A DNA stretch of 64,000 nucleotides from Streptococcus suis (lineage in GTDB: Bacteria > Bacillota > Bacilli > Lactobacillales > Streptococcaceae). Location of the stretch: NCBI RefSeq assembly GCF_002964045.1, contig NZ_POPB01000339.1, positions 34,056 through 98,055 of the forward strand. The letters are read 5' to 3'. Shown here piece after piece: positions 44,554 to 55,788 of this stretch (position 1 is the stretch's first letter; every line of letters begins with the position of its first letter). The notes under the pieces are model-generated. The model worked only from the letters and a program-made list of their open reading frames with translations. It searched no databases and was not told where the DNA came from. The position numbers were made by a program, and so were the translations under genes.

Positions 44554-46470
44554 TTACTGACTGTCCTTTGATTTGTTTTTAGAAATAGAACGACTGCGTC
44601 CTTCCAAGTAGACCATGAGAATGGAGATGTCCGCTGGATTGACACCGGAAATCCGACTAGCCTGGCCAATGGTTTCTGGTGAAATCAGCTTGAATTTCTG
44701 ACGAGCCTCCGTCGCTATGGAATCAATGTCATCCCAGTCGATGTCGGCTGGAATACGCTTTTCTTCCATGCGTTTCATCTTCTCCACCTGATCCAAGGCC
44801 TTGGCAATATAACCTTCATACTTGACCTCTGTTTCAATCAATTCAATGGTCTTGGCATCCAATTCCTCTGCCGCAGGGCCGATAAAGGCTACCGCATCTT
44901 CGTAGGTCACATCTGGACGACGCATGAATTCCTTAGCAGTCAAAGCGTCTGTCAAGGGCTTGAAGCCCATAGCAACGACTTTTTCATTGGTTTCCTTGAT
45001 TGGCTTGAGTTTGATAGACTCCAAGCGCTTCATTTCGTTGTCAAACTGGTTTTTATGGATTTGGAAAACCTGCCAGCGCTCATCATCCACCAAGCCAACC
45101 TGACGACCAATCTCCGTCAGTCGCATATCCGCATTGTCATGACGCAAAATCAAACGGTACTCTGCCCGGCTGGTCAAGAGACGATAAGGTTCCACCGTTC
45201 CCTTGGTCACCAGGTCATCAATCATAACGCCGATATAACCGTCGCTTCGTTTCAAAATCAACTCAGGCTTGCCCTGTACCTTGAGGGCGGCGTTGATCCC
45301 AGCGACAATTCCCTGACCCGCTGCTTCTTCATAGCCTGATGTTCCGTTGGTCTGACCTGCTGTGAAGAGTCCAGAAATCTTCTTAGTTTCCAGCGTCGCC
45401 CGCAACTGATGAGGCATAACCATATCGTACTCGATAGCATAGCCCGTCCGCATCATCTGAGCATTTTCCAAGCCTTTAATGGAGTGGATCAAGTCCTGCT
45501 GCACATCTTCTGGCAGACTGGTTGACAGCCCTTGGACATAGATTTCATCGGTATTACGACCTTCTGGCTCTAAGAAAAGCTGGTGGCGTTCCTTGTCGGC
45601 AAAGCGCACAATCTTATCCTCAATAGACGGACAATAACGGGGCCCAATCCCCTTGACAATGCCTGAAAACATAGGTGCTCGGTGAAGATTGCTGTTGATA
45701 ATCTCGTGGCTGGTCGCGTTGGTGTAGGTCAACCAGCAAGGAATCTGATCCTGCAAATAATCCTCATCCTTGGACAAGAATGAAAAGTGATTTGGCTTTT
45801 CATCGCCTGGTTGAATCTCGGTTTCGTCATAGTTAATGGTACGGGCATTGACACGCGGTGGTGTCCCTGTCTTGAAACGACCAATTTCAAGTCCCAATTC
45901 TTTCAGATTATCCGCCAGCGTGATAGAAGCTAGGCTATTATTAGGGCCTGACGAATACTTGAGATCTCCTATGATAATCTCACCACGTAGGGCAGTACCC
46001 GTCGTCACTACGACCGCCTTAGCTGAGAATTTCTGGTTGGTAGCCGTGCGGACACCGATAACCTTACCATCCTCCACTAAAATCTCATCAATCATAGTTT
46101 GACGTAGGGTCAGATTTTCCTGACGCTCCACCGTCCGCTTCATCTCCGCTGCGTACTCTGCCTTGTCCGCCTGAGCCCGCAAGGCACGAACAGCTGGCCC
46201 CTTACCCATATTAAGCATTTTCATCTGGATATAGGTCTTGTCAATGTTGCGGCCCATTTCACCACCCAGGGCATCGATTTCCCTTACCACAATCCCCTTG
46301 GCAGAGCCACCAATGGAGGGATTACAAGGCATAAAGGCCACCATATCCAAGTTAATAGTTGCAATCAAGGTTTTACAGCCCATCCGACTGGCTGCCAATC
46401 CCGCCTCTACTCCTGCGTGCCCTGCACCGATCACGATGACATCATAATTTTCTGCAAATGTGTGTGTCAT
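44554..46470 (-). CDS. mnmG: tRNA uridine-34 carboxymethylaminomethyl-modifying enzyme MnmG (GidA)
   Basis: 638 aa. FAD site [20 protein letters not shown], then [20 protein letters not shown] and [20 protein letters not shown], all GidA signatures; [12 protein letters not shown] later. With MnmE it forms (c)mnm5 on wobble U34 using methylene-THF. Its ATG overlaps the upstream Nudix stop (ATGA). The C-terminal MnmE-binding region ([17 protein letters not shown]) is intact. Confidence 0.98.
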   Translation of the reverse strand: MTHTFAENYDVIVIGAGHAGVEAGLAASRMGCKTLIATINLDMVAFMPCNPSIGGSAKGIVVREIDALGGEMGRNIDKTYIQMKMLNMGKGPAVRALRAQADKAEYAAEMKRTVERQENLTLRQTMIDEILVEDGKVIGVRTATNQKFSAKAVVVTTGTALRGEIIIGDLKYSSGPNNSLASITLADNLKELGLEIGRFKTGTPPRVNARTINYDETEIQPGDEKPNHFSFLSKDEDYLQDQIPCWLTYTNATSHEIINSNLHRAPMFSGIVKGIGPRYCPSIEDKIVRFADKERHQLFLEPEGRNTDEIYVQGLSTSLPEDVQQDLIHSIKGLENAQMMRTGYAIEYDMVMPHQLRATLETKKISGLFTAGQTNGTSGYEEAAGQGIVAGINAALKVQGKPELILKRSDGYIGVMIDDLVTKGTVEPYRLLTSRAEYRLILRHDNADMRLTEIGRQVGLVDDERWQVFQIHKNQFDNEMKRLESIKLKPIKETNEKVVAMGFKPLTDALTAKEFMRRPDVTYEDAVAFIGPAAEELDAKTIELIETEVKYEGYIAKALDQVEKMKRMEEKRIPADIDWDDIDSIATEARQKFKLISPETIGQASRISGVNPADISILMVYLEGRSRSISKNKSKDSQ

Positions 46471-46928
46471 GTTGTTTTCTCCTTCATGTTCATAATGTGT
46501 TTGATTTGCCCGTTCCAGTTTGGCAATTCCTCTGCCAGAAAAGCTGGTACGACATCTAGGTTTACAAGGTTGTCAACTTCTATCCATTCACAAGCTTGCT
46601 TCAACTTCCCTTCAATCATCTCCTCAGGCATTTCTCCAATAGGCTCCACGATAAAATGAAACTCGATATTGTGAAAATCTCTGTCTTCGTGTGTAAACTG
46701 ATTTTCAACGACAAAAGCTAGTTGGTTGACACGGCTGTCAATCTCTAATTCTTCTTTGACTTCTCGAACAGCCGCATCTGCTGCTACCTCATTGACCTCA
46801 ACCGCACCACCAATGGTATAATAACGCCCCTTATAATCTTTGGTCAGAAAAATCTTCCCATCTTTTATAATCAATGCAGTGGCACGAAAACCGAAAATCT
46901 GGTTGTCAACTCTGGTTCTGAAATCCAT
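46467..46928 (-). CDS. Nudix hydrolase, second of pair
   Basis: 153 aa. Nudix box [20 protein letters not shown] followed by ELEI, with metal-binding REVKEE intact. Hydrolyses a nucleoside-diphosphate-linked substrate, unidentified. Its start lies 22 bases inside the preceding Nudix gene and its stop overlaps mnmG, so three genes are coupled. Only distantly similar to its neighbour, arguing against a recent duplication. Confidence 0.92.
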   Translation of the reverse strand: MDFRTRVDNQIFGFRATALIIKDGKIFLTKDYKGRYYTIGGAVEVNEVAADAAVREVKEELEIDSRVNQLAFVVENQFTHEDRDFHNIEFHFIVEPIGEMPEEMIEGKLKQACEWIEVDNLVNLDVVPAFLAEELPNWNGQIKHIMNMKEKTT

Positions 46929-47349
46929 TCTTCCTTCTCTTTTCTAAAATTTCATCCAGATATGGAACTAAGTTTTTCTTGTTTTCATCGCTAGGGGCTA
47001 ACCATAGAAAATCTGTATGCTCTTCTGGGTCAAGAAGAATGTTTTTCGGTTGTTCAGTAAGTTTCACTTCATAGACTAGCCTCGTAAATACCGTCTGTTT
47101 ATCTTCATCAAACTGACTATCTTCATGGATAATGGTCAGATTTTCCTTTTCTATCGAAATGCCAGTTTCCTCAAAGCATTCTCGAACAGCAGCATCACGA
47201 GGCAATTCATTCTCCTCGACACGACCCCCTGGAATATCCCAATATCGAGGAAAAACATTGGGTTTGCCACGCTTAATTTGCGAACGCTGAATAACCAGGT
47301 GACTGTCTGCAACAGTCAGTAAAACATGGGCAATCAGTTTGACAGGCAT
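46906..47349 (-). CDS. Nudix hydrolase, first of pair
   Basis: 147 aa from ATG 47349 (AGGAGG before; the longer frame to 47403 lacks a ribosome binding site). Nudix box GGRVEENELPRDAAVRECFE followed by ETGI, REC-FEE helix intact. Preceded by a beta-strand VKLIAHVLLTVADSHLVIQR. Substrate unknown (MutT-like or (d)NTP/sugar-nucleotide). First gene of the Nudix-Nudix-mnmG unit. Confidence 0.92.
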   Translation of the reverse strand: MPVKLIAHVLLTVADSHLVIQRSQIKRGKPNVFPRYWDIPGGRVEENELPRDAAVRECFEETGISIEKENLTIIHEDSQFDEDKQTVFTRLVYEVKLTEQPKNILLDPEEHTDFLWLAPSDENKKNLVPYLDEILEKRRKNGFQNQS

Positions 47350-47491
47350 GGTTCCTCCTAATCTCACAAAAAATAGCCAAAACTCTCGAAAATTGCAGGA
47401 CAAAAAAGCCTACAATTCCCATGAGCTTTGACCATCATGATGATTGTTACTCTTATTCTATCAAAAGATTTGTAGAATTTCAAATCTGGTG

Positions 47492-47818
47492 TTACGTTAA
47501 CGTTTCAATATATTCTAAGCCCCAAGCCTCAACAGCATCTAGCACCGAACGAAATTTTTCGCCCATTTCAGTCAAGCTATACTCTACACGAGGGGGGACT
47601 TCTGCATAGACCGTGCGACTAATAATGCGATCCTCCTCCAATTGTCTAAGGTGCCTTGTTAACATGGTTTGAGTAATACCTGGAATCAGTCGCTGTAATT
47701 CATTGAAGCGTTTCGTTCCTGTACTGAGTTGGTAGATAATCACCAATCCCCACTTACCAGTCAAGACTTTTTGTGTTGTTGCAAAAGGGCAAATACCATA
47801 TTCACTAACTTTTTTCAA
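47492..47818 (-). CDS. HxlR-family transcriptional regulator
   Basis: 108 aa with TTG start (47818): AAAGGAG is 7 bases upstream and no Met codon is near the N-terminus. CPFATTQKVLTGKWGLVIIY and FNELQRLIPGITQTMLTRHL define the HxlR winged helix. Cys10 in the CPF motif corresponds to the redox cysteine of HxlR members such as HypR/YodB. Divergent from an NTF2-like gene; a perfect inverted repeat lies in between. Confidence 0.9.
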   Translation of the reverse strand: MKKVSEYGICPFATTQKVLTGKWGLVIIYQLSTGTKRFNELQRLIPGITQTMLTRHLRQLEEDRIISRTVYAEVPPRVEYSLTEMGEKFRSVLDAVEAWGLEYIETLT

Positions 47819-47845
47819 AAAAATTCTCCTTTATTTATCACAATA

Positions 47846-47861
47846 GTATCACTTTTGATAC
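47846..47861. promoter_or_regulatory. Candidate HxlR operator
   Basis: Perfect GTATCA-CTTT-TGATAC dyad, 28 bases from the HxlR start and upstream of the NTF2 promoter, well placed to control both. Confidence 0.6.
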
Positions 47862-47883
47862 CAACGAATGAAAAAGTACCTAC

Positions 47884-47911
47884 TTGCATAATGGAATGCT
47901 TCAGCTATAAT
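47884..47911 (+). promoter_or_regulatory. Promoter of the NTF2-like gene
   Basis: TTGCAT, 16-bp spacer, TATAAT (47906-47911); TTGGAGGA precedes the ATG at 47944. Confidence 0.75.
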
Positions 47912-47943
47912 TGTACTATATCAAAAAAATTGGAGGACATCAA

Positions 47944-48333
47944 ATGTCAACAAACTTGGAAATTTTTAATGCCTATAACAATGCTCTCATCGCTGGTGAT
48001 TTTGCAGCTCTTTTTGAAACAATGGCTAATGACATTATCTGGCATCAACCCGGAAATCATTCAACATCTGGTGCTAAAATTGGTAAGGAAGTACTCGGAG
48101 CACATCTAGCAACTTTTGCCGAAAAAACAAATGGAACTTTCAAAGTAGTGACAAACTGGGTATCCGATAATGATACTCTTGTTGCCGCTAACGTAACATT
48201 CCTCGGGACTCGAACAGATGGTGAAGAACTAAACATGAATGGCATCGATCTTTTCCGTATGGAAGATGGCAAAATCAAGGAAGTTTGGCTCTTCTCAGCC
48301 GACCAAAAAGCCGAAGATGCTTTCTGGGGATAA
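47944..48333 (+). CDS. NTF2-like (SnoaL-type) protein
   Basis: 129 aa from ATG 47944, favoured by TTGGAGG and by the promoter lying upstream. Cone-shaped alpha+beta fold pattern: LEIFNAYNNALIAGDFAALF, DIIWHQPGNHS, FKVVTNWVSDNDTLVAANV and DGKIKEVWLFS. Members include ketosteroid-isomerase-like enzymes and binding proteins; the substrate cannot be inferred. Divergent HxlR regulation suggests induction by reactive electrophiles or quinones. Confidence 0.88.
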   Translation: MSTNLEIFNAYNNALIAGDFAALFETMANDIIWHQPGNHSTSGAKIGKEVLGAHLATFAEKTNGTFKVVTNWVSDNDTLVAANVTFLGTRTDGEELNMNGIDLFRMEDGKIKEVWLFSADQKAEDAFWG

Positions 48334-48337
48334 GATA

Positions 48338-48367
48338 AAAAGCTTAGCATGAGGGTGCTAAGCTTTT
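48338..48367. terminator. Bidirectional terminator between NTF2-like gene and mnmA
   Basis: Perfect 12-bp stem AAAAGCTTAGCA/TGCTAAGCTTTT, loop TGAGGG, T-rich on both exits. Confidence 0.92.
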
Positions 48368-48375
48368 ATTTTTGA

Positions 48376-50388
<2,013 letters not shown>

Positions 50389-50400
50389 AAAGAGAAAGAC

Positions 50401-51273
50401 ATGTTTTATACTATCGAAGAATTGGTTCAGCAAGCCAATGATTTTTCTGGTAATGTAGCTGAACTCATGATTGCTACTGAAATTGAATTGACCGGTCGTA
50501 GCCGCGAAGAAATATTGACAATTATGTCCAGAAACTTGACAGTTATGAAAGCCTCCATCGTAGATGGACTTACTGAAAGCAAATCCGTATCTGGTTTAAC
50601 AGGAGGTGATGCTGCCAAGTTAGATACCTACATGAAGAGTGGTAAGACTCTGTCGGACTCTTCTATCTTGTCCGCTGCAAGAAACGCCATGGCTGTCAAC
50701 GAATTGAATGCCAAAATGGGCTTGGTCTGCGCCACTCCTACAGCAGGATCTGCTGGTTGCTTACCTGCTGTGCTTGGCGTTGCCATTGACAAGTTAAACT
50801 TGACAGAAGACCAACAACTTGACTTCCTCTTTACGGCAGGAGCCTTTGGTCTGGTCATTGCCAACAATGCCTCTATATCAGGTGCAGAAGGAGGCTGTCA
50901 GGCAGAAGTCGGATCTGCCTCTGCTATGTCTGCCGCAGCATTAACTCTTGCAGCAGGTGGAACTCCCTACCAAGCCAGCCAAGCCATCTGCTTTGTCATC
51001 AAAAATATGCTGGGGCTGATTTGCGATCCGGTTGCAGGTCTGGTAGAAGTTCCTTGTGTCAAGCGAAATGCAATGGGAGCAAGCTACGCCATGGTAGCTG
51101 CCGATATGGCACTAGCAGGTATCGAATCCAAAATTCCCGTTGACGAAGTCATCAATGCCATGTACCAAGTAGGCTCCGCCCTCCCAACTGCCTTCCGTGA
51201 AACTGCTGAAGGTGGATTGGCTGCCACACCAACTGGTCGCCGCTTGGCACAAGAAATCTTCGGGGAAAGTTGA
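50401..51273 (+). CDS. sdaAA: L-serine dehydratase, iron-sulfur-dependent, alpha subunit
   Basis: 290 aa catalytic subunit. Cysteines for the [4Fe-4S] cluster appear in LVCATPTAGSAGCLP, LICDPVAGLVEVPC and the GGCQAEVGSASAMSAAALTL region. Full length. The neighbour sdaAB supplies the other part of the enzyme, as in Bacillus and other streptococci. Confidence 0.97.
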   Translation: MFYTIEELVQQANDFSGNVAELMIATEIELTGRSREEILTIMSRNLTVMKASIVDGLTESKSVSGLTGGDAAKLDTYMKSGKTLSDSSILSAARNAMAVNELNAKMGLVCATPTAGSAGCLPAVLGVAIDKLNLTEDQQLDFLFTAGAFGLVIANNASISGAEGGCQAEVGSASAMSAAALTLAAGGTPYQASQAICFVIKNMLGLICDPVAGLVEVPCVKRNAMGASYAMVAADMALAGIESKIPVDEVINAMYQVGSALPTAFRETAEGGLAATPTGRRLAQEIFGES

Positions 51274-51289
51274 CAAACCTGTCAAGATA

Positions 51290-51312
51290 AAAAGGACCAT
51301 TGCGGTCCTTTT
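51290..51312. terminator. Bidirectional terminator after sdaAA
   Basis: AAAAGGACC/GGTCCTTTT stem, loop ATTGC; lies between convergent genes with stops at 51273 and 51314. Confidence 0.92.
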
Positions 51313-51313
51313 C

Positions 51314-51955
51314 TTATTGTTTCGTGAACGTTAGTTTCTCTAAGGTTGTATCATTGGCGTCAATTTCTGTCAAGGTAAGTGTAGAGCCGCTCAAGCTATA
51401 GCTATCTGCTTCACCATCTACATAGGCAAGTTTTTTGTCTAAATCAAAGATAACTTGCTCAATGTCTTGATCCCCATCGTTGTCAACTTCTGTCAAGGTA
51501 GCTTGATTCCCTTTGACAGTCAAGGTGTAGGTGTCATTCCCAGATGTTGCTGTATAAGTACCATCTAACTCAGAAGTGTCAACCAACTTGACACCATAGC
51601 TTGCTGCGAGATCACTAACTGACATTGCATTTGTAGTAGCTGTTGTAGCATTTGTCGTTGCAGATGATGAACTTGCTACAGATGAGGAGTTAGCGGTCGC
51701 AACAACCTGCTGATTGTCATCATCGTAATCAACAATACCAACATGTTGTTCAATTTGGTTCTCCAAAGCCTCAAGTTTATTTTCATATACTTCTGCTGCG
51801 ACAAAACCAATCGTTGCCAAGGTCAAGGCACCTACTGACAATAAGATAATTGATTTCTTACTCATACCTGCAACCTTGCTTTTCACAGATTCCCAAGCAC
51901 CTGTTTTCTGATTTTCTGTCACTTCAATGATTTCTTGTTGATTTTTGTTTTCCAT
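51314..51955 (-). CDS. Uncharacterised single-pass membrane protein downstream of the two-component system
   Basis: 213 aa. Cytoplasmic N-terminus of about 34 residues, one helix (SIILLSVGALTLATIGFVAA), a short coiled segment (ENKLEALENQIEQHV), a Ser/Ala/Thr-rich linker, and a C-terminal acidic domain with DNDGDQDIEQVIFDLDKKLA and beta-strand repeats (TYTLTVKG, SYSLSGSTLTLTEID) ending at the terminus. N-in/C-out topology. No family recognised. Same strand, 113 bp after the response regulator, so a candidate target or accessory of it. Confidence 0.78.
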   Translation of the reverse strand: MENKNQQEIIEVTENQKTGAWESVKSKVAGMSKKSIILLSVGALTLATIGFVAAEVYENKLEALENQIEQHVGIVDYDDDNQQVVATANSSSVASSSSATTNATTATTNAMSVSDLAASYGVKLVDTSELDGTYTATSGNDTYTLTVKGNQATLTEVDNDGDQDIEQVIFDLDKKLAYVDGEADSYSLSGSTLTLTEIDANDTTLEKLTFTKQ

Positions 51956-52068
51956 GTTCTATTCCTCTTATTAAATCTATTGCTCAGCTCCTGCTGATAA
52001 GTCTATTATAGAGGACAATCTTGAACACTTTTGGGAAACTTTATAAACAAATTTTAAACACTTTTAAA

Positions 52069-52737
52069 TTATGCATTAAGGCGATAACCTGCCCCCCAAA
52101 CCGTTTCGATTAAATCGGTTCCCAATTTATCTCGCAGGCGATTGATATGGACAGCCACTGTGGCACTATCTCCAACATAATCATATCCCCAAATAGTTTC
52201 AAATAAGTAATCTTTAGAAAAGACACGGTTGGGATGTTTTGCCAGATAAACAAGCAACTCAAATTCACGGTTGGGCAATTTGATTTCCTGACCATCCAAA
52301 GTCACCTTCCAATTGTCCAAGAAAATAGTTACATTTCCAACAATCAATTCATTACTGCTATCATCCTTCTGGAAACGTTGGTAGCGAGCCAAGTGCGCCT
52401 TGACACGCGCCACCAATTCCATAGGATCAAAGGGTTTGCTGATATAATCATCCGCTCCCAATCCCAAACCTCTCACCACATCCATGGTTTCTTGTTTAGA
52501 CGTGACCATCAAGATAGGAAAATCAACCTTATCCCGTAGGTCGCGACAAAGATCATAGCCAGTTTTATTTGGAAGCATAACATCTAACATGAGGAGAGCA
52601 TAATCCTCTTTTTTGAGTTGTTCCTCAACTAAACCACCATCATGTACCAAGTCTACTTGGTAACCCTGCATTTCCAGATAATCTCTTTCCAAATAAGCGA
52701 TTTCGACATCATCTTCCGCAATTAAAATCCGTGTCAT
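52069..52737 (-). CDS. OmpR-family response regulator
   Basis: 222 aa. Receiver domain with acidic pair E8-D9-D10, phospho-acceptor Asp52 (LLMLDVMLPN), Thr/Lys switch (VTSKQE; ISKPFDPMELVA), then a winged-helix DNA-binding domain with IKLPNREFELLVYLAKHPNR and HINRLRDKL. Start overlaps the kinase stop (ATGA). Controls unknown genes; which numbered streptococcal TCS this is cannot be settled here. Confidence 0.95.
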   Translation of the reverse strand: MTRILIAEDDVEIAYLERDYLEMQGYQVDLVHDGGLVEEQLKKEDYALLMLDVMLPNKTGYDLCRDLRDKVDFPILMVTSKQETMDVVRGLGLGADDYISKPFDPMELVARVKAHLARYQRFQKDDSSNELIVGNVTIFLDNWKVTLDGQEIKLPNREFELLVYLAKHPNRVFSKDYLFETIWGYDYVGDSATVAVHINRLRDKLGTDLIETVWGAGYRLNA

Positions 52738-54116
52738 TTTGTATCCTTTCTAGGTAGGCTAAAGATAAATCGAAGTCCTGGAGTTGCCTCAACAGACACA
52801 CGACCACCCAATCTCTCAATAATATTTTTTACGATAGCTAATCCTAAACCATGTCCTTCTACTTGTTGACGTGTATCATCTTCCCTGTAAAATTCTTCAA
52901 AAATCAAGTTAAGTTTATTCTTTTCTAGACCTTTTCCATTATCCATAAAGGTCCAAACAACTTCTTGCTCTTCTAGATGACCAGCAAGGCTTATTTTCAA
53001 TGGATGAACAGCTGCGTATTTTCTGGCATTATCAACCAGATTGTCCAAAATCCGACGGAATTGGGTCGGATCAATCTCAACAGGCAAGTATTCAGATATA
53101 TCCAGTTGGAACTGAACACCTTCATCTACCAACTCAGCTGTTTTTTCTCTTACATATTCCTGTAAAAATGGAGCCAGATCAAGTTTCACTTTATCAAAAG
53201 GCATCTTATCTGTTTGTAACTGTGAGAATGCAAATAATTTTTCCAGTAGCTTCTCCATCACCTGAGATTTTTGATAAATAACCGTTAGATACTGATTGCG
53301 TTTTTCCTCCGTATTGGCAATACCATCCAAAATTCCTTTGGCATAGCCTTTGATTGACGTCAAGGGAGTTCGCAAATCATGAGAAATATCTGCGACCATC
53401 TGCGTTCGGTTTTGCTCATACAATCGATTTTTCTCATGGGCAGCTAACAAGGAAGTCTGCATTTGATTGAACCCTTGGGTCAATTCTTCAAATTCCTTAT
53501 CTCCTTGGTAGGTCAGGGGTACTGTATAATTTCCCTGTTGGATACGGTCTACACCGCTATGCAATTCATCCAAAGGACGCATGACGACACTTAAAAGACG
53601 ACGAGTAAAGAAGAAATTCAGCACCACAACAACAACGATACCTACTCCACCGACCAAGAAAAGTTGTAATAGAAAGGCTTGAAATCCCTGACTTTCTTGC
53701 TGTTCTTCCATATCCTCTAGCATAGCATAGAGATAGTAAATCTGACCATCTGTTGCGACCTTACGACTAATGACAATTTCTCCATCCACATAGGAAGTGT
53801 GGGTTGTAGCAGAAACAGTCACTTCTGACAACTCATCTGCATCATCTGTCAGGTTTGAAAATAAGACCTCTCCATTGCTCTCTACGTATAATTTTGCATC
53901 ACTTAATGCTAAATCGTCAGCTAATTTTGGAAAATCTGTACCTGAAAAGCTTTCCAGCGTTTGCTGACTGCTAGCTGTCTTCTGACTGGTTGATTGCCAA
54001 GTACCCTGACTACGATAAATGCTGTTCACCACATAGACACTAACTCCTAACATAGCTATCAATGATAGGACTAGCATAATCATATTCAAGCGAAATATTC
54101 GTTTCTGTAAATTCAT
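52734..54116 (-). CDS. Sensor histidine kinase
   Basis: 460 aa. Two helices (about 9-31 and 147-170) flank an extracellular sensor of about 115 residues; HAMP (about 171-225); HisKA with phospho-acceptor His246 (ADISHDLRTPLTSIKGYAKG); HATPase with N box LDNLVDNARKYA, G1 FMDNGKGLEKNK and G2 VEGHGLGLAIVKNIIERLGG. The kinase gene precedes the response regulator, opposite to the usual OmpR-type order. The sensor domain is Ser/Thr-rich with no recognisable ligand fold. Confidence 0.95.
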   Translation of the reverse strand: MNLQKRIFRLNMIMLVLSLIAMLGVSVYVVNSIYRSQGTWQSTSQKTASSQQTLESFSGTDFPKLADDLALSDAKLYVESNGEVLFSNLTDDADELSEVTVSATTHTSYVDGEIVISRKVATDGQIYYLYAMLEDMEEQQESQGFQAFLLQLFLVGGVGIVVVVVLNFFFTRRLLSVVMRPLDELHSGVDRIQQGNYTVPLTYQGDKEFEELTQGFNQMQTSLLAAHEKNRLYEQNRTQMVADISHDLRTPLTSIKGYAKGILDGIANTEEKRNQYLTVIYQKSQVMEKLLEKLFAFSQLQTDKMPFDKVKLDLAPFLQEYVREKTAELVDEGVQFQLDISEYLPVEIDPTQFRRILDNLVDNARKYAAVHPLKISLAGHLEEQEVVWTFMDNGKGLEKNKLNLIFEEFYREDDTRQQVEGHGLGLAIVKNIIERLGGRVSVEATPGLRFIFSLPRKDTK

Positions 54117-54194
54117 TGTTCTTCTCTTCTAGTCAATTTTTCCACATTATAAGCAAAATCGCAGCATTTGTAAAGCATGGAAAACCATCAACTA

Positions 54195-54221
54195 AAAAAG
54201 CCTAGTAAAACTAGACTTTTT
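54195..54221. terminator. Terminator of the LysM-protein gene
   Basis: AAAAAGTCTAG/CTAGGCTTTTT on the minus strand (one mismatch), loop TTTTA, T run. Confidence 0.8.
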
Positions 54222-54230
54222 ATTGTGTTC

Positions 54231-54809
54231 TTAATACCAGCCGTTTTCCAACCAGAAGGCTTTAGCTGCTGACCATGAACCGTAGCGTTCTGCTACATAG
54301 GCATCTGCCACACGCTCTTGGTTTTCTGGTGAATAGTCACCATTCAAATATGTATTCGTTAACTGGTAACGACCAATATAGATACCGTTACGTGCATCGT
54401 AGCTACCGCTCGATTCCTTCATAGCAATCCATTCTTTTGCTGCTGCATCTTCAGCACTCAAGTTTGAAGTATAAGAACCAGTGGTAGTAGTTGTCGCTTC
54501 ACTTGTTGTAGATTCAGTTGCAACTGTTTCAGCTGCTGGAGCTTGCTCCGCTGGTTTTTCTTCTGTAGTAGAAGCTGTTTCACCAACTTCAATAGCCTGT
54601 CCAACATGGATAAGATTTGGGTCTGAGATGTTGTTTTGCTCAGCTAATTTTTCTACGCTTGTATTATACTTTGATGCAATCGCTGATAAGCTGTCACCAG
54701 ATTGTACAGTGTAAGTTTCCGCATTAACAACGCTCGCTGTCAACAAGGTAGCACTTGCTACCAAACCTGTAAGAGCTGTTTTCATTTTTTTATTAAATGT
54801 CATATTCAT
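54231..54809 (-). CDS. Secreted LysM protein with C-terminal Apf/transglycosylase-like domain
   Basis: 193 aa from ATG 54809 (MNMTFNKK); ATG 54803 and 54785 are alternatives. Signal MKTALTGLVASATLLTASVV to NAE, one LysM (YTVQSGDSLSAIASKYNTSV through NLIHVGQAIEV), Thr/Ala/Glu-rich linker, C-terminal domain AKEWIAMKESSGSYDARNGI to the end WLENGWY, as in aggregation-promoting factor and small SLT-like proteins. KESS-GSY carries a candidate catalytic Glu. Probably a wall hydrolase. Own promoter and terminator. Confidence 0.88.
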   Translation of the reverse strand: MNMTFNKKMKTALTGLVASATLLTASVVNAETYTVQSGDSLSAIASKYNTSVEKLAEQNNISDPNLIHVGQAIEVGETASTTEEKPAEQAPAAETVATESTTSEATTTTTGSYTSNLSAEDAAAKEWIAMKESSGSYDARNGIYIGRYQLTNTYLNGDYSPENQERVADAYVAERYGSWSAAKAFWLENGWY

Positions 54810-54891
54810 AATACCTGTGATGTAAAAATTCAATCTACTAATCAAATAGTTGAACCTTAAATGCCATCACATTCCTTTCTTTTGTGAGTCT

Positions 54892-54944
54892 AGTATACCT
54901 CCTAACTATTACTTTGGTTTTGAAAATCTATTACAAATATTACA
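54892..54944 (-). promoter_or_regulatory. LysM-gene promoter with TGTAAT direct repeat
   Basis: A TATACT -10 (complement of 54894-54899) lacks a good -35; TGTAAT-N3-TGTAAT (within complement of 54929-54944) lies upstream. This resembles WalR/VicR half-sites, though the usual spacer is 5, so assignment is tentative. Confidence 0.35.
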
Positions 54945-54965
54945 TTCAAATTGAAATTAGACAAT

Positions 54966-54989
54966 AAAAACGCTATTTCTAGCGTTTTT
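54966..54989. terminator. ECF-operon terminator
   Basis: Perfect AAAAACGCTA/TAGCGTTTTT stem, loop TTTC; 5 bases after the ecfT stop. Confidence 0.92.
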
Positions 54990-54993
54990 TTAC

Positions 54994-55788
54994 TCAATTT
55001 TTTAAAAAGTATAGCACAGAAGCCAAAGCAATCATAATAAGAATAGCTACTGTGTCCGCCCACTTCCAAGCTAAAATACGGTACTTGGTTCTACCTTCTC
55101 CTCCTTGATAGCCACGCGCCTCCATGGCTGTTGCCAAAGCATCAGCTCTCTTAAAACTCGAAGCGAACAAGGGAATCAAAATAGGAATGACAGATTTTAC
55201 CTTCTGGATAAGATTACCCTCATTAAAGTCCACTCCACGTGCCCTTTGAGCATTCATAATACGAGTGGTGTCATCCATCAAGGTCGGTACAAAACGCAAA
55301 CTCATGGATAACATCAAGCCAATCTCATGCACAGGAACCTTCAATCGCTTCAAAGGTGCCAGACCTGATTCAATACCATCTGCTAAACTAAGTGGTGTCG
55401 TCGTCAATGTCAACAGCGTTGAAAAGAAAATAATCAAGACAAAACGCACAAAAATAATTCCTGCCTGTTGCAACCCTTCCACAGATAATTTAAAAATCCA
55501 AAATTCCCATAGAATTGTCGCACCTGGAGTAAAGAAAACTTGGAAAAAGGTCGTAAAGAGGATAATCCCAATCATTGGTTTTAAACCATTGATAAAAAAT
55601 GACAGACGAATTCGCGATAGCATAACCAGGCCAAAAACAAATGCAATCAACAAGATATTGGTGATCAGGTTATTGGCCCAAAAAATCATCAAGAGAAAGG
55701 CAAACATGGCCAATAGCTTGCTTCTCGGATCCAAACGATGAAGAATGGAATTCCCTGGAATATAGCGACCCAAAATCAATTTATCCAT
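54994..55788 (-). CDS. ecfT: Energy-coupling factor transporter transmembrane protein EcfT
   Basis: 264 aa. Five or more helices; N-terminal [20 protein letters not shown] is the EcfT start motif; the coupling-helix motifs with Ala-Arg-Gly appear as [11 protein letters not shown] and [11 protein letters not shown]. Joins the ATPase pair to swapped vitamin/metal S-components encoded elsewhere. Start overlaps ecfA2 by 8 bp. Confidence 0.96.
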   Translation of the reverse strand: MDKLILGRYIPGNSILHRLDPRSKLLAMFAFLLMIFWANNLITNILLIAFVFGLVMLSRIRLSFFINGLKPMIGIILFTTFFQVFFTPGATILWEFWIFKLSVEGLQQAGIIFVRFVLIIFFSTLLTLTTTPLSLADGIESGLAPLKRLKVPVHEIGLMLSMSLRFVPTLMDDTTRIMNAQRARGVDFNEGNLIQKVKSVIPILIPLFASSFKRADALATAMEARGYQGGEGRTKYRILAWKWADTVAILIMIALASVLYFLKN

